In this document: positions 38,303-46,900 of the stretch, one piece after another | Layout: every line of letters begins with the position of its first letter | Numbering within the stretch: position 1 is the first letter of the stretch | Source of the DNA: Clostridium thailandense | Lineage (GTDB): Bacteria > Bacillota > Clostridia > Clostridiales > Clostridiaceae | DNA length: 64,000 nt | Direction of reading: 5' to 3' | Assembly (NCBI RefSeq): GCF_019207025.1 | Contig: NZ_JAEEGC010000039.1 | Coordinates: 1-64,000 of the forward strand | Program-made: the position numbers and the translations under genes | The notes under the pieces: model-generated | The model's database searches: none | Told to the model about the DNA's origin: nothing | Seen by the model: only the letters and a program-made list of their open reading frames with translations

Positions 38303-40147
38303 ATGCGTTACAGACTTATGATTATTTTAGCGCTTGCAGTTACATTGCCATTAATAATAAGTGGGTATATATTAATTCATCGTGCTGAACAAGCTATGAA
38401 CTCGGAGAAAGAGAGTAAGCTTTTGGGTATAGCAAAGGCACTAGATGCAAATATGTCAGGAGATTTTCAATCTTTAATTCCTTTAAACGATAAAAATGCT
38501 TCTCGAGACCAAAAGGTACGAATACTTAATCAAAAGTTGTCTGGAATTACAGAGAAAATTGTTTTAGGGAATCCAGGTGTAGGAGCAGGGTACTATTCTA
38601 GGGAACTTGATTGCATTATTACATATGCTCCAAGTTCTGAATATAGTTCAACCGTTGGAGAATCAATTAGCAAAGAACATTTAGGGCGACAGGTTATGGC
38701 AAAAGGGATAGCTATGACTGCAAGTGGAAAAATGGTCAGAGGAAACATTTTAAATGTTATGGTTCCAATTATACGTAATAATCAGGTAGTTGGATATGCA
38801 TGGGCCAATGAAATGACTAAGAGCATAGATAGTCAAATAAAAGCTATGGAAGCTGTAATGTATCTGGCCTTGGCCATTGCCTTAATATTGGGGCTCAGTA
38901 TCAGTATGCCTTTAGCAAATAGAGTTTCTAACTCTGTTCATGGCATTATTCAAGGATTACTTAGTCTTCGTACTGATTTAGGATATAGATTGCCAGAAAC
39001 TGATGGAGAATTTGGAGAGATTGCTTCTGCTATTAATGGAATGGCTCAAAGTTTAATGAATACTCGTTCGCATACAGAAATTATTATTGAGAGTATGGTA
39101 GACGGAATTATTACCATTGACTATGATAAGAAAGTAATGGCTATAAATAATGCTGCCAAATCTATTATGAGATTAAATGAAGATGTAATTGGTGTTGACT
39201 ATACCAATCTTTTTTCTAGCAATGAAGATGTTTTCAATATACTTTTAGAGACTTTAACAACAGGCCAAAATTTTATTGGTTATGAAGTTGAATTTGCACG
39301 CTGCGATGGAACTATAGTACCTATTAGCGTTAGCACTTCCATGTTGCATAATAATAAAAATGTATTAGGTGTAGTTGTGGTCTTTAAAGATTTATCAGAA
39401 CATAAAGCTTTTGAGGACAGAGTAAGAAGAGTCGATCGTCTTGCGGCAGTTGGTGAATTAGCAGCTGGTGTTGCGCATGAAATCCGTAATCCTTTATCTG
39501 CTATTTTAGGTATTGTACAAATCTTAGCAGATGAATTGCCAAAGGAACATTCTTCAAGAGCATTTGGAGATATTGCATTGAAAGAAGTTGAAAGACTTAA
39601 TGTTATAATTGAAGATCTATTGTATTTCGCTAAACCTTCAAAACAGTGTGTAACGCGTGTAAACATAAACGAACTTGTTTCAGATGCACTTTCTTTACTT
39701 AATCCAAGTTTAAAAAAAGATATTGTTATATTAGAAAAATACTTAGATTTATCAATTGATGACATTCTTGTTGATGCTCAGCTTATAAAACAAGTTTTGG
39801 TTAATTTACTGCTTAATGCAGTACAAGCTCTTCCAACAAAAGGAGGAAAAATTACAGTTAAAACTCAAAAAAGATCTGATGGACTTGAGATCATAGTAGA
39901 AGATACAGGAAAAGGAATAGATCAAGAAAGTCTACCTAAAATTTTCGACCCTTTCTTTACTACTAAGGATACAGGAACTGGATTAGGACTTGCTGTAAGC
40001 AATAAAATTATAGAGATTCACCATGGATATATTCGTGCTGAGAGTATCGTTGGTGTTGGAAGTACATTTGCAATTTATCTACCATATGAAAAATTGCAAT
40101 ATAAGAAAGGGGGAAGCACAACATGTCAGAAAACGGGCGTATTTTAA
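38303..40147 (+). CDS. atoS: AtoS-like sensor histidine kinase
   Basis: Membrane sensor kinase paired with the sigma-54 activator downstream. The 614-residue product has TM1 (about residues 7-28), an extracytoplasmic sensor region of about 160 residues (Cache-like), TM2 (about 183-206), HAMP, a PAS domain (about 260-375), HisKA with the phospho-acceptor in GVAHEIRNPLSAILG, and HATPase_c with DTGKGIDQE and GTGLGLAVSN. The start is uncertain. The ribosome binding site GGAGGAG (38275-38281) is best spaced to an ATA codon at 38288; the first ATG is 38303, which I use. It overlaps atoC by 25 bases. Confidence 0.88.
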   Translation: MRYRLMIILALAVTLPLIISGYILIHRAEQAMNSEKESKLLGIAKALDANMSGDFQSLIPLNDKNASRDQKVRILNQKLSGITEKIVLGNPGVGAGYYSRELDCIITYAPSSEYSSTVGESISKEHLGRQVMAKGIAMTASGKMVRGNILNVMVPIIRNNQVVGYAWANEMTKSIDSQIKAMEAVMYLALAIALILGLSISMPLANRVSNSVHGIIQGLLSLRTDLGYRLPETDGEFGEIASAINGMAQSLMNTRSHTEIIIESMVDGIITIDYDKKVMAINNAAKSIMRLNEDVIGVDYTNLFSSNEDVFNILLETLTTGQNFIGYEVEFARCDGTIVPISVSTSMLHNNKNVLGVVVVFKDLSEHKAFEDRVRRVDRLAAVGELAAGVAHEIRNPLSAILGIVQILADELPKEHSSRAFGDIALKEVERLNVIIEDLLYFAKPSKQCVTRVNINELVSDALSLLNPSLKKDIVILEKYLDLSIDDILVDAQLIKQVLVNLLLNAVQALPTKGGKITVKTQKRSDGLEIIVEDTGKGIDQESLPKIFDPFFTTKDTGTGLGLAVSNKIIEIHHGYIRAESIVGVGSTFAIYLPYEKLQYKKGGSTTCQKTGVF

Positions 40148-41511
40148 TAGCTGACGATGAGATAAGTTTGAGAATGGTACTCCAAACAGCTTTAAGTAAA
40201 GTTGGATACCAAGTGGATACCGCTCAAAATGGGAAAGAGGCGCTCGATATGTCTAAGGAAAATAATTATGATTTAGCTATTCTTGACATACGTATGCCAG
40301 AGATGGATGGGTTACAGGCCTTTTACGAAATTCACAAGATTAGACCTAATCTGCCAATTATTTTTATGACTGCATTCGGAAGTTCTGAAATTGCAGTTGA
40401 TGCAATGAAACAGGGAGCTTACGATTATATATTAAAGCCTTTTAATCTTGAAGAGGTTAAAATTATTGTGAATAGAGCGATTCGTATGCAGCAGTTAACA
40501 AGAGAGGTAATATATCTTGAACAAGAAGTAAGAGAAAAAAACATGATGCCGGCTGTTCCAGAAAAAATTGTTGGAGAAAGTCCAAAGATTCAAGAAATAT
40601 ATAAGGTTATAGGCAGAGTTGCTAATTCGAAAGCTACTGTATTGATAACTGGGGAAAGTGGAACAGGTAAAGGTATGATTGCTAAAACAATTCATTATGC
40701 TAGTGATAGGCGGGATAATCCCTTTATTCAAGTAAATTGTGGATCAATTCCAGAAGGATTGCTAGAAAGTGAAATATTTGGTCACGAGAAAGGGGCGTTT
40801 ACAGGTGCTCTTTTTCAAAAGCCAGGTAAATTTGAATTAGCAGAAGGAGGAACTCTTTTTTTAGATGAGATTGGAGAAATGAGTCCAAGCCTTCAGGTGA
40901 AACTTCTTCGAGTTTTACAAGAAAAAGAATTTGAACGTGTTGGGGGAACAAAAACATTTCACACCAATGTACGCATTATTGCAGCAACTAATCGTGATCT
41001 CACTAAAGAAATATCAGAAAATCACTTTAGAAAAGATTTGTATTATAGGTTAAATGTAGTTTCAATATGTCTTCCTTCACTTTGTGAAAGAGGAGAAGAC
41101 ATAATCTTGTTATCTGATTACTTTTTAAAACGTTTCTCGGCAGAAATAGGGAGAATTGGAATGTTTTTTGCACCAGAAGTTTTGGATGTTTTTCGAAATT
41201 ATTCTTGGCCAGGAAATATAAGAGAACTAGAAAATGCAGTGGAGCACGCTATTATAATGAGCAGTACGCCCGTTATTTTGCCAGAGCATCTTCCACCTAG
41301 TATAAAGATAGAAGAAATAGAAGAAAATACTGAGATGCCTGAAGAGACTGGTTACTTCAAACCTTTGAGAGAAGTATTGTTAGAAGCTGAAAAACGTCAT
41401 ATATCTGAAGCTATACAGCGGGCAGGTGGAAATCATACACATGCGGCAAAACTTCTTCAGATCTCACGAAGAGCCCTTCTTTATAAAATCAATGAGAATA
41501 ATCTTGGTTAA
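40123..41511 (+). CDS. atoC: AtoC-like sigma-54-dependent response regulator
   Basis: NtrC-family activator. The 462-residue product has a receiver domain (about 1-120, acceptor Asp in LAILDIRMPEMDG), a AAA+ domain with Walker A GESGTGKG and the sigma-54 contact loop EKGAFTGALFQKPGK (GAFTGA intact), Walker B FLDEIGEM, and a Fis-type helix-turn-helix at the C-terminus (NHTHAAKLLQISRRALLYKI). The start is ATG 40123 inside atoS. It should act on the -24/-12 promoter at 33932; enhancer sites were not identified. A terminator follows at 41539. Confidence 0.94.
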   Translation: MSENGRILIADDEISLRMVLQTALSKVGYQVDTAQNGKEALDMSKENNYDLAILDIRMPEMDGLQAFYEIHKIRPNLPIIFMTAFGSSEIAVDAMKQGAYDYILKPFNLEEVKIIVNRAIRMQQLTREVIYLEQEVREKNMMPAVPEKIVGESPKIQEIYKVIGRVANSKATVLITGESGTGKGMIAKTIHYASDRRDNPFIQVNCGSIPEGLLESEIFGHEKGAFTGALFQKPGKFELAEGGTLFLDEIGEMSPSLQVKLLRVLQEKEFERVGGTKTFHTNVRIIAATNRDLTKEISENHFRKDLYYRLNVVSICLPSLCERGEDIILLSDYFLKRFSAEIGRIGMFFAPEVLDVFRNYSWPGNIRELENAVEHAIIMSSTPVILPEHLPPSIKIEEIEENTEMPEETGYFKPLREVLLEAEKRHISEAIQRAGGNHTHAAKLLQISRRALLYKINENNLG

Positions 41512-41538
41512 GAATTAAATATAATATTTATACAATAG

Positions 41539-41564
41539 AAATCCCTTAATTTCAAGGGATTTTA
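41539..41564 (+). terminator. Rho-independent terminator after atoC
   Basis: AAATCCCTT pairs with AAGGGATTT; TTAATACTTTTT follows. Confidence 0.7.
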
Positions 41565-41595
41565 ATACTTTTTGGAGATTTTAAAATATAGAGAC

Positions 41596-41724
41596 CCAAA
41601 ACATAAAGTTGATTTACACTCCGGGATATGTTTCCAAGCTTTCGGCACTATAAAAACTTTTGTCAATCTAAAGCTCAACACTTTGGAAATACATATTTTC
41701 GTATAAATCAACTTTATGTTTTGG
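41596..41724. repeat. MITE-like element with perfect 21-bp inverted ends (family B)
   Basis: 41596-41616 and 41704-41724 are exact reverse complements (AACATAAAGTTGATTTA in the left end), flanking a 87-base centre. The centre, read on the minus strand, matches bases 2-70 of the window. It lies between the ato operon and the convergent iclR gene, carries no gene and could also serve as a terminator. Confidence 0.8.
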
Positions 41725-41783
41725 TTATCTAAGTGAAAGAGATCCTTAATAAAGCAGTCTCAATGAATATTAATAAAATTCAA

Positions 41784-42563
41784 TCATGATAAGTTACTTG
41801 AATCAATATCATAGTCATGAAAATATGCTTCTAATTTTTGTTTTGATGATTTTAACAGTTCGATTATATTCTGCAGTTTTTCTTCTGAAAAACGAAAGGT
41901 TGGAATGCATACACTTAAAGCAGCGATAATTTGTTCTTTATTACATAAAGATATTCCAACACAGTTTACAAGTGGAGTCGATTCTTCATGTTCTATTGCA
42001 TATCCTCTAGCGCGAGTGTCATCTAATTCTTTAAATAATTTATCAAAATCAGTAATAGTATTTGGTGTAATAGCTGTCAGGCCTTTTGGATATAATCTAT
42101 ATATTTCTTCTCTTGACTTTTCTGCAAGTATAGCGCGACCTATTGCAGTACAGTATAGTGGAAGCTGTTTGCCAACATAAGATACAAGACGAATTGGTTC
42201 AGATGAATCTTCTTTTGCAATATAAAGTAAATTGCTTCTAGTTTGTATACCAAGCTGACATGTCTCATTACTCATGGAAACTATATATTTCATTTCTATT
42301 TTTATTAATTCTAAAGTATTCATATGTTTACTATATGATGATCCAACTGAAAAAGTAGCAATACCAATGAAATATTTTGAAGTTTCCTTTTGCATATAAA
42401 TAAACTTTCTTGATGCCATAGTATGTAACAATGGCATGATGCTACTTTTAGGAGCACCTAGTGCTTTTGATAACTCTGTTAATGTCATTCCCTCACTATT
42501 TGTAGATAGAAGTTCAAGTATATCTAGTACACGTTCTGTTGGTCTATGTTCAGTAGATGTCAT
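41784..42563 (-). CDS. IclR-family transcriptional regulator
   Basis: The 259-residue product has an N-terminal winged helix (about 8-65, LTELSKALGAPKSSIMPLLH) and the IclR effector domain (about 80-250, with GLTAITPNTITD and RARGYAIEHEESTPLVNCVG). The start is ATG 42563 with AGGTGA upstream. It is divergent from the adh-dehydratase-aldolase-MFS operon, so it very likely controls it in response to the sugar acid or an intermediate. No operator is proven; the 318-base gap contains -10 TATAAT at 42829-42834 and the pseudo-palindrome TACGTAAATACG nearby. Confidence 0.88.
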   Translation of the reverse strand: MTSTEHRPTERVLDILELLSTNSEGMTLTELSKALGAPKSSIMPLLHTMASRKFIYMQKETSKYFIGIATFSVGSSYSKHMNTLELIKIEMKYIVSMSNETCQLGIQTRSNLLYIAKEDSSEPIRLVSYVGKQLPLYCTAIGRAILAEKSREEIYRLYPKGLTAITPNTITDFDKLFKELDDTRARGYAIEHEESTPLVNCVGISLCNKEQIIAALSVCIPTFRFSEEKLQNIIELLKSSKQKLEAYFHDYDIDSSNLS

Positions 42564-42828
42564 AATTATTCACCTATTTATCCATATATTTTTTATTAAT
42601 ATTATATCAAAATGAAAATAATATTTCTATAATATGTATTTTAGTCTATTTTACTAACTTAAACAAGTTAAAAATTGATTACTCATATTTATAACAAATT
42701 TTGCATTAAAGTCAAAATAGAGATTGACATAAACATAAAAAAGTGGTAATTTTAATCATGATAGTACTTATTTACAAACCGAGTACGTAAATACGCACAA
42801 AATGTAAAGAAAATTAAAGTACATGCGT

Positions 42829-42834
42829 TATAAT
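42829..42834 (+). promoter_or_regulatory. Possible -10 box of the sugar-acid operon
   Basis: TATAAT stands 48 bases before the alcohol dehydrogenase start. No good -35 is spaced to it, which would fit an activated or repressed promoter. The bases GTACGTAAATACGCAC just upstream are a candidate IclR site. The rest of the gap 42564-42881 shows no gene. Confidence 0.35.
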
Positions 42835-42881
42835 GCAAATACTATTTCTATGAAAAATTTAATAATGAGTGGAGGAAAGTT

Positions 42882-44024
42882 ATGATTTATTATGTACCGC
42901 CAATTAATTTAATTGGAAAAGGAAGTTTAAGTGATGCTGGGAATCAGATTAAGGGAATGGGATGCAAAAAAGCTTTCATTTCAACTGACAAATTTTTAAC
43001 TAAGAATGGAACTGTAGAAAAAGTAACAAAAATACTTGAGGATGTTGGAGTTGATTATGTTGTCTATAATGAAGCAAAACCAAATCCTACAGTAAAAAAC
43101 GTTGAAGATGGCCTGAAAATTTTAAAAAAAGAGAATTGTGATATTGTAATAAGCATTGGAGGTGGTTCGCCACAAGATTGTGGAAAAGCAATTGCCGTAT
43201 TAGCAACAAATGGTGGAAAGATAAACGACTATGAAGGAATAAATAAAACTTCTAAAAAATCTTTGCCGATCGTGGCAATTGCAACTACTGCAGGGACTTC
43301 CGCTGAAGTTACAATCAATTATGTTATTACAGATGAAGAACGTCATGTCAAGATGATAATGGTAGATAACAATGCTTTAGCAGTTATGACTATAAATGAT
43401 CCAGAACTTATGGTAAGCATGCCGCCAGCTCTAACTGCTGCTACTGGTATGGATGCGTTGACACATGCTGTTGAGGCAGTTGTTGCAAATGGTGCTAATG
43501 ATGTAACGGATGCTACAGCACTATATTCGATTAAGGAAATATTTGAGTTTTTACCTAGAGCAGTAAAAAATGGACAAGATATCGAAGCTAGAGAACAAAT
43601 GTGTTATGCATGTTATTTAAATGGTATCGCATTTAGTAATGCAGGCTTAGGTAATGTTCATGCAATGGCGCATCAGCTTGGAGGATTGTATGATTTACCT
43701 CATGGTGTTTGTAATGCAATTCTTTTACCAGTAGTTGAGGAAGAAAATGCCAAAGGAGCGCCTAAGAAATTTAGGATTATAGCTGAAACAATAGGATATG
43801 ATTTAAATAATAAAACAGACGAAGAATGTGTAGACTACGTAATAAAACGTATTAAGAACTTATCTGAAGAAGTTGGAATCCCAAAATCATTAAGAGAAGT
43901 TGGTGTTTCTAATCCAGACTTTGATACATTAGCTGAAAATGCTATGAAAGATGCTTGTGCTGGTGCAAATCCAGTATTTTTCAGTAAAGAAAAACTAATA
44001 GAATTATTTAAGAAAATTGCTTAG
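42882..44024 (+). CDS. Iron-containing alcohol dehydrogenase
   Basis: Group III (iron-activated) NAD(P)-dependent dehydrogenase. The 380-residue product has GGGSPQDCGKAIA for nucleotide binding, TTAGTSAEVT, and the metal-binding residues in GMDALTHAVEA and in HAMAHQLGGLYDLPHGVCNA. The start is ATG 42882 with GGAGG upstream. It is the first gene of an operon with a dehydratase, an aldolase and a carrier, so it probably reduces the aldehyde released by the aldolase (for example glycolaldehyde or glyceraldehyde) or reduces a keto acid. The substrate is inferred. Confidence 0.9.
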   Translation: MIYYVPPINLIGKGSLSDAGNQIKGMGCKKAFISTDKFLTKNGTVEKVTKILEDVGVDYVVYNEAKPNPTVKNVEDGLKILKKENCDIVISIGGGSPQDCGKAIAVLATNGGKINDYEGINKTSKKSLPIVAIATTAGTSAEVTINYVITDEERHVKMIMVDNNALAVMTINDPELMVSMPPALTAATGMDALTHAVEAVVANGANDVTDATALYSIKEIFEFLPRAVKNGQDIEAREQMCYACYLNGIAFSNAGLGNVHAMAHQLGGLYDLPHGVCNAILLPVVEEENAKGAPKKFRIIAETIGYDLNNKTDEECVDYVIKRIKNLSEEVGIPKSLREVGVSNPDFDTLAENAMKDACAGANPVFFSKEKLIELFKKIA

Positions 44025-44068
44025 ACAAATTTGAAAATGTATCACATTAGATGAGGAGGAGTAAGACT

Positions 44069-45751
44069 GTGGAGAGAAGTAAGAAAATTCTTTGTGGATT
44101 ACAGAACCAATATTACAGGGCTACGTGGAAATCAATGGGATTCTCAACAGATGATTTAAAAAGACCTATGATAGGAATTGCCAATGCATGGAGTGAATGT
44201 GTTCCTGGTCATTTTAATTTGCGTCAAGTTGCACAACGAGTGAAAGATGGCATATATCGTGCAGGTGCGACACCAGTTGAGTTTGGAGTGATCGGCGGAT
44301 GTGATGGTATGGGACAAGGGCATGATGGAATGCATTATATTCTTCCGTCAAGAGAACTTATTGCAAACTCAGTTGAGTCTATGGCTCAAATTAATTTATT
44401 CGATGGTATTGTGTTATTAGGTTCTTGTGACAAGATTGTACCAGGAATGTTGATGGCAGCAGCAAGACTTAATATACCGTGTATATTGTTACCAGGAGGT
44501 CCTATGGAAGGCGGTATTGTATTTGATGGACGTAAGTCGGATCAAACTTCAAGTACGGAAGCTTATGGGATGCTAACTGCTAATAAAATTACAGAGAAAG
44601 AATATGTATCTTTAGAAAACCTTGCGTGTCCTACTTGTGGTTCATGCTCGTATTTGGGAACTGCAAATACAATGTGCTCATTATCTGAAGCATTGGGTAT
44701 GACATTACCAGATGGAGGTATAATACCGGCAGCATCTGCAGCACGTCTTGCTATTGCAGAAAAAACAGGCATTAAGATTGTTGACTTGGTAGAGAGAGGA
44801 ATTACAGCTCGTAACATTATTACAGAAGAAAGCGTGAGAAATGCAATTAAGATATGCCTTTCAATGAGTGGTAGTACAAACGCTGTAATGCATCTTACAG
44901 CTATTGCTCATGAGGCTGAATTAGACATTAATGTACTAGATGAATTTGATAAGTTATCAAAGACAACACCTCAGCTTGCCAAAATTAATCCTGCATCTGA
45001 ATATAATATGATTGATTTTTATCAAGCAGGTGGAGTTATAAAGTTAATGGAAGAAATGAGGACAATTATTGATACTAACCAAATGACTGTGACATGCCAT
45101 ACGGTATCGGAAAATATCAAAGAACATATATATCAATATCCAGAAAATCCAAATATAATCAAAACCATGCAGGAACCATTCGGATATGAAGGTGGAGTTG
45201 CTGTACTTCGTGGAAATATTGCACCTGATACTGGGATTACAAAACCAGGAGCATTCGACAAGAGTTTACATCATTTCATAGGAGAAGCTATTTGCTTTAA
45301 TTCAGAAGAAGAGGCAGAAGAAGCAATTTTAGAAGGTAAAATACATCCAGGTCATGTAGTTGTAATTCGTTATGAAGGACCGAAGGGTGGACCTGGTATG
45401 CGTGAAATGTATAAAGCAATGAAATATTTATATGGTCGTGGATTGTCAAAATCTACAGCATTAATAACAGATGGACGTTTTAGTGGAACGAACAATGGGT
45501 GTTTTGTTGGTCATATATCTCCAGAAGCAGCAGAAGGTGGTCCAATAGCAATTATAAAAGATGGAGATAAAATAGAAATTGATGTTGAAAAACGTAGTTT
45601 AGATCTAATGGTAGGTGAAGAAGAAATAATTAGTAGATTAAAAGAGTGGAAACGCCCAGAACCAAAATTCAAGAGAGGATATTTAGGATTATATTGTAAG
45701 ATTGCAGCATCGGGTTCTGAGGGAGCAATCATGAAATATGATGACCTTTAA
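44069..45751 (+). CDS. IlvD/Edd-family sugar-acid dehydratase
   Basis: Iron-sulfur dehydratase related to dihydroxy-acid dehydratase, 6-phosphogluconate dehydratase and the xylonate/arabinonate dehydratases. The 560-residue product has cluster cysteines in GSCDKIVPGM and CPTCGSCSYLGTANTM and the C-terminal TDGRFSG. The start is GTG 44069, about nine bases after AGGAGG; an ATG at 44051 overlaps that site. Although similar to IlvD, no branched-chain amino acid genes are nearby; the aldolase and carrier downstream suggest it dehydrates a sugar acid to a 2-keto-3-deoxy acid. Confidence 0.88.
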   Translation: MERSKKILCGLQNQYYRATWKSMGFSTDDLKRPMIGIANAWSECVPGHFNLRQVAQRVKDGIYRAGATPVEFGVIGGCDGMGQGHDGMHYILPSRELIANSVESMAQINLFDGIVLLGSCDKIVPGMLMAAARLNIPCILLPGGPMEGGIVFDGRKSDQTSSTEAYGMLTANKITEKEYVSLENLACPTCGSCSYLGTANTMCSLSEALGMTLPDGGIIPAASAARLAIAEKTGIKIVDLVERGITARNIITEESVRNAIKICLSMSGSTNAVMHLTAIAHEAELDINVLDEFDKLSKTTPQLAKINPASEYNMIDFYQAGGVIKLMEEMRTIIDTNQMTVTCHTVSENIKEHIYQYPENPNIIKTMQEPFGYEGGVAVLRGNIAPDTGITKPGAFDKSLHHFIGEAICFNSEEEAEEAILEGKIHPGHVVVIRYEGPKGGPGMREMYKAMKYLYGRGLSKSTALITDGRFSGTNNGCFVGHISPEAAEGGPIAIIKDGDKIEIDVEKRSLDLMVGEEEIISRLKEWKRPEPKFKRGYLGLYCKIAASGSEGAIMKYDDL

Positions 45752-45881
45752 GGCAATTTATGCTTTAGAATTTATGTCTAATAATTCTGAAAGATAATTA
45801 GCACAAATTTTGTGCTAATAGAGAAATTCAGAATTTTAATTAGCTATATATAATTTAATAATCAAGAAAGGATATTTTAAT

Positions 45882-46778
45882 ATGTATAAAATAATTACCC
45901 CTGTGGTAACAATCTTTGATGAACATGAAAATCCAGATTATGAGGCAAATAAAAAAGTTATTGATTTTTTAATTGAAGGAGGTGTAGATGGTATTCTTGT
46001 CCTTGGTTCAACTGGAGAATTCACAGGCCTAACGAAGAAGGAAAAAGGTGACTTTTTTAAGTTTTATTCAGAATATACTAATGGACGTGTTGAATTATAT
46101 GCAGGTACAGGGTGTATGAATTTTGAGGATACAGTAGAATTATCTAATGAAATACATTCTATGGGATATACTGCAGCTATGGTTATCGGACCATATTATT
46201 ATGGATTAGATCAGGAGAAAATATTTATTTTTTATAATACTTTGGCTAAAGCATTGAATGGAGAATTATATATTTATAATTTTCCTGCTAGAACAGGACA
46301 TTCTATTACACCGCAAACAGTTAGAAAGCTTTTAGAAGAAAACAACAATATTGTTGGAATAAAAGATTCTGTTTCAGAGCCAAATCATACAAATTTGATT
46401 TGTCTTGAAGCAGAAGGACATGCATTTACTGCGTATTCTGGATTTGACGATCAATTCCTTTACAATATTTCATCTGGTGGTAATGGATGTATTGGAGGTC
46501 TTTCTAATATTGTTCCAGAGATATGGAGTGATTTGGTTAAATCTACTAATAATAAGGACTTTGATAGATCATTACGCTTGTCTCATTTGATTCATAAGCT
46601 TATGCCACTTTATGATATGGATTCAAATTTTTCTCTTTTATTTAAAAAGTTAATGGTGCATCGTGGAATAGGGATTTCCACAAGGGCTATTTTTCCATTT
46701 GATCAGATACAAGAAGAAACATATAAAAAGGCAGAGAGGCTTTTAGACAATGTAATTGAAGAGTACAACAGATTATAA
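45882..46778 (+). CDS. DapA-family 2-keto-3-deoxy-acid aldolase
   Basis: Class I aldolase of the dihydrodipicolinate synthase/N-acetylneuraminate lyase family. The 298-residue TIM barrel has VLGSTGEFTGLT, the catalytic Tyr in YIYNFPARTG and the Schiff-base Lys in IVGIKDSVSEP. Family members next to IlvD-type dehydratases cleave 2-keto-3-deoxy sugar acids to pyruvate and an aldehyde. It could in principle be a dapA, but the operon makes that unlikely. The start is ATG 45882 with AAGAAAGGA upstream. The gap of 130 bases after the dehydratase shows no terminator. Confidence 0.88.
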   Translation: MYKIITPVVTIFDEHENPDYEANKKVIDFLIEGGVDGILVLGSTGEFTGLTKKEKGDFFKFYSEYTNGRVELYAGTGCMNFEDTVELSNEIHSMGYTAAMVIGPYYYGLDQEKIFIFYNTLAKALNGELYIYNFPARTGHSITPQTVRKLLEENNNIVGIKDSVSEPNHTNLICLEAEGHAFTAYSGFDDQFLYNISSGGNGCIGGLSNIVPEIWSDLVKSTNNKDFDRSLRLSHLIHKLMPLYDMDSNFSLLFKKLMVHRGIGISTRAIFPFDQIQEETYKKAERLLDNVIEEYNRL

Positions 46779-46900
46779 TAGGAGCCTATACGTTAAAAGT
46801 TGAAATATTCAATTTATATCATGATTATATTTAAAACTTAAGGAGAACCTTCTTTATGGTTTTCCTTGAGAAAAGTTATGAGGGAGGACGTAAATTAATT

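Noticed and set aside
39280-39765. 161-codon minus-strand frame inside the sensor kinase gene
   Set aside because: Antisense to conserved HisKA coding sequence, Ser-rich shadow translation, no ribosome binding site.
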